64,000 bases of DNA from Pratylenchus scribneri (Eukaryota; Nematoda; Chromadorea; Rhabditida; Pratylenchidae). The notes under the pieces were generated by a model. The model was not told the DNA's origin. It made no database searches and saw only the letters and a list, made by a program, of their open reading frames with translations. The first letter of the stretch is position 1. Every line of letters begins with the position of its first letter. Shown here in pieces: positions 54,701-64,000 of this stretch. Position numbers and translations under genes: made by a program. The stretch spans positions 1-64,000 of the forward strand of contig JAQSEB010000012.1 in the NCBI GenBank assembly GCA_030063045.1, in the 5' to 3' direction.

Positions 54701-57700
54701 ATTAAAAAATTATAAAAATATTTTATTATTATTATTAAAATTTACAAAAAAGTAAAAATTAAATAACCTTTATTTATCTTCCTAGGCCAGGATACAATCG
54801 CAAAGCGATCACGAATCGAGGCGATTATCGTTTTCGGCAAATTCTGGATTCAGGCGATTATTTATTAGAAAAGGCAATTTTTAAATTTAAAAATAAAATA
54901 TTTGATTTTAGTTATTTTAATTTAAAAACAAATTTTATTCTGTTTTATTTCTAGTCTAATTTAGATAAAAATTTTAATTTTAAAGAGATTAATTATTAAG
55001 GTTTTAATGGGCAATAAATGATGATCCTTACCGTGCTAGTTTTTTTTTTGAAATTTTTCTTAAAATTTTTGATCATAAATTTGTTTTGTAAGTTAATTGA
55101 ATATACGTTAAGTTTTTTTAAATTAATAATTTATAGAAATAATTTATGTGTTCTACTTTTTTATTTTGATTTTTTAATATTTATTATAAAAAAGGTTTTT
55201 AATAAAATATTTTGATTTCATAATTATACATATTAAAAATGAATTCATTATTTAGCATGAATTTGATGTGGCAATGCAAAAATATCAGCAAGTGCTGGAA
55301 CATGATCCACAGAGTCCAAGGTCATCGAATTATTAATTTCTATTTTTAAAGATAATAAAAATTTTAATATTTTTTATTTAATTTTGATTTATTTTGATAA
55401 ATATTTAATTTAAATTTTTCAGAGGGCTTTTTGGTCGTGCCCGTCTCCATCAATTGAAATCAGAATTTGCTGATGAGGGGGAACAATGGGCTAAAAAAGA
55501 AGAATGGCTGGAAAAGGCAATGACAGATTATAGTGCAATTATGGAGAATGAGGAGACACCGGACGAATTATTCAGGTGGAATTTTCACCTTTAACAAAAT
55601 TTTTGGATGAACTAAAAAGAGATGGAAAAAATTTAAAAAAAAATTGCAACCCATAAATTAATTTATTAAAGCATTTAAGTCTATTATAAAATTTATTAAA
55701 TTAAAAAAATCTTTTTTTCTTTTCATCAAAATTTTGTACAAAAAAAATTTTAAAAAGTAAAAAAAATTGCAGAATGGCCGCCGATCATTTTGTTGAATGT
55801 GCCCGTTTTCGGGGTGGTCAACAGCACAAAATTGTGCAAGTCCAAAGAGCATTGGTATTTTTAAATTTAAAAGTTTATTTTAAAAAATTCTTTTAAAAAA
55901 TATATAATTAATTTTTAGTAATTTTGTTATTAAGTTGGACCGCTTCCCTGACAATTTGGACATTCAATGCCAATTCGGGGCAACTTGGCTGGGAATGAAT
56001 CGACCCGAGGAGGCGGCTGCTATCTTTAAAAATGTTTTCCCTTTTTAAAAATTTTTTTTAAACTCATAAAATTTTAATTTGATTTTTTGCTTAAAATTTC
56101 AATATTTAATTAAAATAATTTAAATAATACTTGTTGGCAATCTTCGATTATAAATTAAAATGTTAAAAAAAATAAAAAATTAAATAGTTTATTATTGAAT
56201 AAATTTTTTGCAACCCATAAATTTTTTTATGATTTTTTACAAAAAATTATTCAATATTTTAATTTAAATAATTAAAATGATGCTCAAAATGTTCCAATAT
56301 AAATTAAAATATTAATTGAAAAATATTTAATATTTTTTTTATAAAACAAATAGGAAAAAATTATTAATTACTTTTATATTTTTTTGGTTAATAATAAGTT
56401 AAAATATTTATTAAATTAAACAATGAATTAAGAAAGGAAAAAAATTGCCAATTTAAATTTCCCCAGGTTCTGGAAGCGGATCCAACAAATGCATTGGGCC
56501 AAGCCTATTATGGGTTCATTTTGAAGACACACAACGGGGAATTGGAGAAAGGTGTCCAATTGTTGCGGAGGGCAATTCGCTCGGGGCATCCGGACGTCAG
56601 GACGAATCCAAAGTGGGAAAGCGCTGTTCCAAAAATATTTAAATTTGCTTTTTTTTGAAGATTTTATTTCCACTTGGGCGATGGTCTAACTCGACTTGGC
56701 CGTATCCAAGAGGCATATTCAATTTATGCGGATGCAGTCAAAAATGGCTTGTTTCCTTCGGTAAAATATACATAAAAAATACAAATTATTTTAAGTATTC
56801 ATATGAATTTAAAGCCCGTAATTCGGCCAATTTTTATTGGAAATAATTATTTACCCCGTTAAAAATGAATAATTTTATTTTTTATTCTTATTTACCCATT
56901 ATGATAAAATAAAAGAAGATTTATTTTTTAAACCCATACAATTTTTCATGTAAAATTTTTATAAAACAAAAAATAATATCAAAAAATTAAAACAAGGAGG
57001 TTTTCAACATCAAAAAATTTAATTAAATAATTAATAATAAAAAAATTAAAATTCCCACTGCAAAGGTTTTGCAACGATCAGTGCACAATTTGAAGGGGCT
57101 AACTGCTCGCCCTTGGTGGGCATTGGATCAGACGGAATGTGCAAAACAATTGAGACAATTGGAAAGGCATTGGACTGCGATAAAAGGCAAAAAACAATAA
57201 AAAAATTATTAATAAGAAAAATTATTTTAAAAATTATTTTTATTTAATTACATAAAAAAATTATTTTTAACAGAGGAAATTGTGCAATTATGGAATAAAA
57301 AGAAACATTTATTTGTTCGAGAGAGTGGGTTGGACGCAACATTGGTGGACCCAACGGGAGGCCAATGGGCACTTGTTTTACGAGGAAATTCGCATGGAGC
57401 AGTGTTGAGAGAGGAGGTGACCTAGGGAATTTATTTTTAATTTTTTGATACATTCTTTTCATTTTCTGAATTTTCAGCATTTTTTCTTCAAATACTAATA
57501 GGATCTTCGATAAATAAATTTATTTTTTAATTTAATTAAATTGATCATAAGCGTATAAATCGAGTTCTTTTTATTATGTTTTTTTTAAATAATATTTGTA
57601 GATAATTTAAGGAATTAAAAATTGAAATATTTTATGAGTTTTAACAAAAAAAAATGAATTTTTAGAATAAAATTTTAAATAGACACATTTTAAGAATTTT

Positions 57701-60522
57701 TTGAAATTTTTGTTTTTTCCGACGAAAAAATTTATAATTTAAAAGCAAAATAATTTGTTGGATTTTCATAGATATGCGATCGTTGGATGCCGTCAACATG
57801 TGAATTGCTTAAAGCATTCACAAACTCAATTTGTGCCAGGGAAAAGGTCAGTCCATTTTTTGTAATGTCAATTGAATTTTTGCCACATTCCATAAATACT
57901 TGGGTGTGTCCATTCTCCTCTAATATTTATCTTCTAATTTTTTCGTTTTTTGCATCCCATAAATTTTTTAATAGAAAATTTTCATAAAATAAATTCTGGA
58001 AAAATTATTTTTTAATATAAGCAGCACGCGCAATTTTTTATCCAATTTAATTTTGAAAATTAAAAAATAAAATAAAAGATTGAATAAATGCTTTAAATTT
58101 ATAAAATAATTTAAATAAAATTAATTTTACTATTCAATTCGCCCCATATACAAATTTTCTATTTTGATGTTAATTTTACTATTACCTTCTACTCTGTTTA
58201 AATTGGGTATATTTCTCCTCTTTATAATTTTTTCCTTATTTTTGAATCCTATAAATTTTTTAATAGCAATTTTTAGGAATAATTATTTAAATAAAAACAA
58301 AATGAATATATTTGTTTAGTTCTATAAAGAAAAAAATTTTTAAAAATAAAATAAAAAACGAATAAAATTTAATGAATTTTATTAATTTAATTTATTCCCA
58401 TCTCAAACATTTAATTTAAAAGGAAAATTTCTAAATTTTTTATTTGTTTATTTCCCAATTTCTACCAATAATAAATTATTTTTTTTAGATCAAACTGTCC
58501 GTTTTGGGGTCGGGCACCAGCAGTTGGCCTCATTGTGGACCAACAAATTACATTTTGGAGGCACATTTGGGTATTTTGACTCCATCCGAAGCAAGGCTTC
58601 GTGTTGGCAATGAAATTCGGTGAGAATAGTTGATTTTTATTTAAATTTTTATTTTTTAATTTAAAGTGGAAATAATAGTTTTTAATTTAAATTTTTAATT
58701 ATTTTTTATTTTATAGTGGATGGCGTCAAGGCAAAATGTTCATCTTCGACACCAGTTTTGAGCGTGAAATTATTTTTGATGGGGTAAATTTTATTGTGCA
58801 TTGAGTTCATGATTTTTAATATATTTTGAATTAATTTTTCCCCAAAATTAAAATTAAGTTCAAAAATATTGGGCACAAAAGATTGGATTTTAATATATTT
58901 CAAATTATTTTTCCCGATTTATTAAACAGAAAAGGAGAAAAAAATTTATATGGTACAAAAAAATAATTTATTTCTTAATCATTTAAATATTTATTAAAAA
59001 ATTTTAATTAAATAAATTTATGAAATTTTATTATTATAAAATTTAATTCAAAAATATATATTGCACAAAGGATTTCGGTTTTAATTTATTTCGAATTAAT
59101 TTTTTCTCATTTAATAAATACTAGGGTTGCGCCCCCGTCCCCGCGGGGGTCACTCCCGACGGGGGCCCCCGCGGGGGTTTGAGTCTCACCCCCGTCCCAC
59201 CCCCGAAAGTCCACCCCCGATCACTCCCGCCCCCCGAACCTCCACCCCCGCGGGGGTACGGGGGTGAACATACACCCCATATTATTGGATTTTTCAAGGA
59301 AAATGCAATATGAAAGGAAATTTTTAGCAGATTTTTGTAGGATTTTTAAATTTTCATTAAGAATTTTTCGCTGCGCGTCCATTTTTGGTTAATTTTTTCG
59401 CTGCGCGGCTCTTGATAATCTTCTGTTATGGATAATAGATCTCACAAAATCACTTTTTATGGTTAATTTAGGGTGCTAATCAAGAATCTAACATCCTTTT
59501 AATCATATCATGCCATATTGAAGATTTATATAAGACTTTCCGGCAAAAAATGTCTGTCAAATTTTATTTGTAAAAGCAAATTTGGATGATGTGCAAGGTG
59601 AAACCAGTGAGGGACATTAGCATCTCGCCACTAATCTCATCGATTTTGACGAGCCTTAGCTCATCAGCCAATTAAACAATTTAAATGACCTAAAGTATAT
59701 TTGATAGCCCCAAATCTTGGCTATCCAATGGTAAAATGATAATCCAAAACTTCAAAGCTTTGGCCAAGATGAGGCCAAAAATTTAGAAAAATTGTTTTTG
59801 TATCTAGGCATTTAGGGCTATATTTTGGCCAAACCATTACAGTTTTGTATGTTCAATATATCATTGGATAGCCGATACTTAGGGCTATTAAATGCACTAT
59901 ATCATTTAATTTAAATTAGTAAATTGGCTGATGACTGATGAGCTAATGCTCTTCAAATTCAAAATCACTGTGACGCTTGTGATCGAGACGCTAATGATAA
60001 TGATCCTAACCGTGTGTAACTGGCATCAACAAATTCAAATGATCCAGAAAAGGAAGAAATTGAAGAGGAGATTGAATGAATTATGAATTAAAATTTATTT
60101 GCGTTTATAATTTATTAAAATTTTGCTAAATTTTTCTTCAGAAATTTTTTTTTGAAAAATAAGACTTTAAAAAATTTTGGTCAACCCCGTACTCCCGCGC
60201 CCCGTCAAGGTCACCCCCGTCCCCGCCCCCGAAGGTGTCACCCCCGATCACCCCCGCCCCCGTCCAACTCGCCCCCGACCCTCGGGGGCGCAACCCTAAT
60301 AAATACATAGAAAAAGAGAAAATAATTTATGTGGTACAAAAAATTTTTATTAAAAATTAATAAAAAATATTTTTTACATCATCTAAAACTTCCAAAAAAT
60401 TCTAGGCACCGGCTAATGCTCTGAGGATTGCTCTCGTCCTGGAATTATGGCATCCTGAAATGCCGCAAACATTGAGAGGAAAAATTGTGGAGGAAAGAGA
60501 AGAGGAGGATGATGGAAAGTGA
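51748..60522 (+). CDS. ASPH: Aspartyl/asparaginyl beta-hydroxylase, with Arg at the second iron-binding His position
   Basis: Nineteen exons (51748-51880, 51975-52204, 52353-52601, 53340-53420, 53873-54079, 54442-54572, 54786-54873, 55256-55320, 55423-55575, 55773-55854, 55935-56033, 56467-56612, 56661-56760, 57066-57186, 57274-57416, 57772-57846, 58489-58619, 58717-58783, 60406-60522) total 2418 bases, 805 residues. Residues 15-40 are a membrane anchor (GIRTWVVLIVFVLLCSAILQ). A long acidic/Gln-rich lumenal stalk follows, then TPR-like helices (VLEADPTNALGQAYYGFILK, FYFHLGDGLTRLG) and the oxygenase domain: STCELLKAF, SSWPHCGPTNYILEAHLG, KMFIFDTSFEREIIFDG, LRIALVLELWHPE. The family hydroxylates Asp/Asn in EGF-like domains in the ER, using Fe(II) and 2-oxoglutarate. 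WPHCGPTN keeps the first iron-binding His. The expected FEHE second His is FERE (codon CGT) here, so activity is doubtful. The 2-oxoglutarate-contacting Arg (LRIAL) is kept. Two introns use GC donors (after 54873 and 57186). Confidence 0.88.
52830..52902 (+). tRNA. tRNA-Asn(GTT) nested in a hydroxylase intron
   Basis: Seven-pair acceptor stem GCTCTTG / CAGGAGC (one G-T pair), box A TGGCGCAATGG, anticodon loop CTGTTAACC with anticodon GTT, box B GGTTCGAGTCC, discriminator G. A T-run (GATTTTTTTTT) beginning just downstream at 52906 suits RNA polymerase III termination. It lies between hydroxylase exons 3 and 4 on the same strand. Confidence 0.95.
59122..60298. mobile_element. hAT-type non-autonomous element in the last hydroxylase intron (right arm)
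   Basis: Reverse copy of 25299-26475 with the same 8-bp duplication (ATAAATAC on this strand). It enlarges the last intron between the exon with FERE and the final exon. Confidence 0.88.
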
Positions 60523-61275
60523 AAATTGATGCCAAAATTGATCTCCATACAAATGTTTTTGTTCAATAAATAATAATAACATTTGGTTTATTAATAAAAA
60601 TTCAGAATTAATTAATTTTAAAAAGATGGATGATTTTAAAGCAATAATTCTTTGATGTTTCCTACAGCAAAATTCCACTTGAATGAATCTAACCCAGCGG
60701 CAATAGTAATTTTCTATTCATTATTTTCGTCATAATAATATTTGACAAAAAAAGGTTACAGTACAGACGCTCATTTAGCATCATGTTTTATAATGACTTC
60801 AAAAACATCATTTTTAATTACTCATTTCAAATTACATGAACCACAAACTTAAAATCATTCAATTTTTCCTAAATATTTGTGATCTTTTAATTAATGTTAA
60901 ATTTTAGTTTTTTTAAGTGTTATCAATCTATACACCAATCCATAAACTAAAACTAAAACTCATTTAAAAATTTTATATGCAAATTTTGGTTTGCAAATTC
61001 CATTCCACTGAAAAAGTAACATCAGAAGCCATAAAAATAACAAAAAGGCATATGGAATGCATTAAATTATTCCCCGAATGCATATTAGAATTCTTTTTTT
61101 TTGCATCATTTATCCTGTTTCCTGTATATAATAAAAAGAAAAAATGAATTTCGCAGAAAATAATTCTTTCATAGTTAAAATTTATTAAATTTTTCGTCTA
61201 CATTTTATATTCATTCTTCTATTGCTTTTATTACAATGAATTCTTTGCAAATTGCTCCTAATTCCAGATTTATTT
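60523..61275. other. Convergent intergenic region (right arm), nothing recognised
   Basis: Mirror of 24322-25074: AT-rich, between the hydroxylase stop and the GTPase locus. Confidence 0.4.
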
Positions 61276-61770
61276 TTTTTATTTTTCCTTATCATCTGAA
61301 GTTGAGGACCCACAAGGAGAATGGGATCCATGGCCACTGGTAGATGACGATGTTTGAGTAATATGCTGCTGATTATCTGTGAAAGGAATGTTATAAGATT
61401 TTTAGAATTTTTATTTTTTTAACAGGTTTTTAAAAATATTCTTTCTTTAAAATTTTAATTCTATAAAATTTAATTAATTATTTACCACCCATTCAAAATT
61501 GTTTTAGAATAGAGAAATGATATTGCTCATAATTTGAAATGATATCGATTTGCTTTACGGTTTCTTTATTAAAATTGCATCTTTTTTAAAAATAATAATA
61601 CTGTATATCATCTTATTTAAATTTATAGTAATTTTATAATAATATTTAATTTAAAAATTTATTAATTTGGCTAAGATTAATCTTGATTATTTAAAAATAA
61701 TTTTACAGGATGAATGGTTGCTATCGCGGCTTGACTCATTGCGATTGAAGATAATTTCCTTCAATTGGCA
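61276..61770 (-). CDS. Possible alternative 3' exons of the GTPase (right arm)
   Basis: Reverse copy of 23827-24321: exon-like pieces 61708-61770 and 61276-61375, the latter ending SSTSDDKEK and stop. Confidence 0.35.
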
Positions 61771-61839
61771 CTAAAATAAACAAAAAAAAATATTAAAAAT
61801 TTTCCAACAATTTTTTCCACATCGATATATCTTTTGATT

Positions 61840-63861
61840 TATTCACCAGACAAAGGCAATTTGATCAATTTATCGATCAATTGTTTGATACCATCCGGAG
61901 TCATTTCTTCCTGTTGCTGTTCTTGTTCTTCATTCTCTTGTAAAGCAGCAGAGAATGACTTTTCTAAAATTTCACATTCCTTTCGATAGGCTTCTAAAGA
62001 ATTCTGAAAATTGATTTTTTAATTCAGATTTCCTTAAATATTAAATTTTTACCTTCAATAATTCAAGGCGCCAATTATCTTTGAGCAATATATCCTCATG
62101 CTCCACTTCTTTTATTTGCATCTTCAAATATTTCTCAATCCCATCGTTAATTGAAACAATGGAATTCTTCTTCAAATAAATGCCGGCTTGTGCAGCAATA
62201 TTATTGATAAATTTTTGTTCTTCCTCAAATTGCTTTACAATCTTCTTGAATTCATCGATTTCCCTTTGTTTGGTTGCTTTCTTTTTGGCATTTTTATTCA
62301 ACATTAACCTTGCGAAATTGGAAGGAAATTTGAAAACGTTCGCCCCTGTATCCAGCCTTTTAAGGCGTTCTTCCTCATTTTGAATTCTGACAATGTATGT
62401 CTTTAAAATTTTTAAGAATTTTATTAATAGCAATAATAAACATACTTGAATATTCTTGCTGATCTCAGCCAATGGTTTGGACAATGTGAAAATAATATTT
62501 CGAGCTTCATTCAATGCAATGGTTTCCTGTGTGCAATGTGGAACCAAACAATCATTCATATAGTTGAGGAGTCGATCAAATTCCTGATAGGAGTGACACC
62601 AACTTTCGGAAATTTTATTGAAATCATCTTCACTGAATTTGAAATTTGCTTTGACAGCACAAAGGAATCGAAAGGCCTAAAATGATTATTTATATCAAAT
62701 TAACTAATCAATTTTAATTAATACCTCATTGTCAACACAAAAAACATTCTCCTTCTTCAATTCAATGCGAATTCCAGTCTTTTGGGCCAATTCGTCCAAT
62801 TGAATTTTGAGTGGTTTCAATGTGTCCCCTTTAAGTTAAAATAAAATATAATTTAATTTTTCCATTTATGGATTCATTTTACCGGGACGATAAAGTGTTC
62901 CACGTGAATGGGTAAAGCAAAAAACAATATTTTTTGCTGCATTTCGATGCAAACTGGCCAACAATTCTTGTAGACAATAACGAAAAGTAGAGTTCAGCCT
63001 AGATTCATTCGGTTTGAGCAAAATGCAAATGCAATTAATTTGCTTCAGAGTAGAAATATGGCGTAGGATATTGTTCACATTCTCTTTGTCTTGATCAATT
63101 CTTCTGGTATCTCCAATGCCAGGGGTATCAATTATGCGGAGTGGGCCACCTATAATGTGAAAAAATAAAAAACTCAAGATTGTGAATTTTTTCTACCTTT
63201 AATCGATTTAAAGATATATCCTCTTGGATATATGGTGCTGGAATCGGCGCCGGTAAAATTTTCATTGATGTCCTCAATTGGATTTTTGCAATCAAAGCAA
63301 TCAGAGAGAACTCCATGTGGACAAATTTTAATTGGAACTGATTCAAATTGATCATTCGTCAATGAAAACTGAGCCGGAATCAAACAAATTGGCTTATCAG
63401 CCTAAAAAATTTTAAATTTTTCGAATAAATTTAAAATTTAAAAATAAATCAAATTTTATTTACTATCTATTTTTATATCCGCCTTTCTACAATTCTGTAT
63501 ACCTGTAATGCTTCATCCATTGTTTGAAAAGTGATTTGATTGGCCAGAGCATTGATCCAAGTGGATTTGCCAACACCGGTTTGGCCAAGAATCAATAAAT
63601 TCTTCTCTTTGAATTGTTGAAAACGCAGCAAATTGGGAGACAATGTGTTTGAGTCGAATTGGACAAATTCATCAGGACCATGGGAGTGGCTCAGCTGAAG
63701 AATTTTTACTCATTATGCTAATCTAATTAGTGCTAATTTCAAAATTAGGCTACCTCCTTTAAATAAAAGGCCTTCATATTTGCAATTTTTGCCTTCAATG
63801 CCAAATTTTCTTCCAACAATTTTGCATTTTGCCTTTTCAGTTCATTGTTTTCATGTTCCAT
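61840..63861 (-). CDS. P-loop GTPase, right-arm copy
   Basis: Exact reverse copy of 21736-23757 with the same eight exons and G1/G3 motifs. The coding part is complete. Its TATA box would lie near 64048, beyond the window, so whether this copy keeps the promoter depends on how far the palindrome extends. Confidence 0.85.
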
Positions 63862-64000
63862 TTTGACAGTTTGTTTAACGAAAATTTAGATAATAAATTT
63901 GTGTAGAAACGTTTAAAATTTCTGAATTGGGCTGATTAAATAAAATTTTTAAATATTCAAATGAATATTTTGTTTAGTTTTTTTTTATTAATTTATAAAT

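Larger units (their letters stand above)
45546..64000. repeat. Palindrome 2, right arm (likely ancestral), at least 18.4 kb
   Basis: Inverted partner of 21597-40051. Its inner end continues without interruption through a complete fold-back transposon and the last exons of TSC22 into PUS1, the order expected of an undisturbed locus. It may run on beyond 64000. Confidence 0.95.

Overview
The window looks like nuclear DNA of an AT-rich invertebrate, most likely a nematode. The genes have many small exons and short AT-rich introns with GT/AG and a few GC/AG borders. They encode animal proteins: a TSC22 leucine-zipper regulator, aspartyl beta-hydroxylase, the ubiquinol-cytochrome c chaperone UQCC1, pseudouridine synthase PUS1 and an EndoG-type nuclease. 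There is one tRNA-Asn(GTT), and introns and intergenic DNA are full of fold-back and hAT-like transposon relics. The species cannot be fixed from this window; a plant-parasitic (tylenchid) nematode is a guess from style only.

The dominant feature is two very large, apparently sequence-identical inverted repeats. Palindrome 1 has arms 1-2691 and 8484-11174 (position x pairs with 11175-x) around a 5.8 kb spacer. Palindrome 2 has arms 21597-40051 and 45546-64000 (x pairs with 85597-x) around a 5.5 kb spacer. Both run to the window edge, so their outer ends are not seen. About two thirds of the window lies in arms.

Layout. 1-11.2 kb: an unrecognised nine-exon gene (460-7100, +) whose 2.6 kb intron 5 holds a 25-bp minisatellite; the other arm carries only exons 1-5, reversed. 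A second, inverted, related minisatellite (about 7.35-8.48 kb) lies at the junction, and a third at 11.18 kb. 11.2-21.6 kb: single-copy DNA between the palindromes, with minus-strand genes: an EndoG-like nuclease with an altered active-site motif, a small secreted protein and a charged coiled-coil protein. It also has a GC-rich tRNA-like repeat and a 444-bp hAT-type element. 21.6-40.05 kb (repeated reversed at 45.5-64 kb): a P-loop GTPase, aspartyl beta-hydroxylase with a nested tRNA-Asn, UQCC1, and the first three exons of TSC22. 40.05-45.5 kb spacer: the last three exons of TSC22 and a PUS1 gene cut off inside its fifth exon at the junction.

The two palindromes share a logic. Each junction lies in repetitive DNA, each spacer completes one copy of a junction-crossing gene, and the mirrored copy of that gene lacks its 3' exons. 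At 40042-40143 the junction contains a 41-bp snap-back of PUS1 exon sequence followed by a switch into a fold-back transposon through 10 bp of shared sequence. This is a template-switch signature. It supports fold-back replication errors (or, alternatively, a chimeric read or assembly artefact) as the origin. In both cases the arm continuous with the intact gene is the likely ancestral one: left arm of palindrome 1, right arm of palindrome 2.
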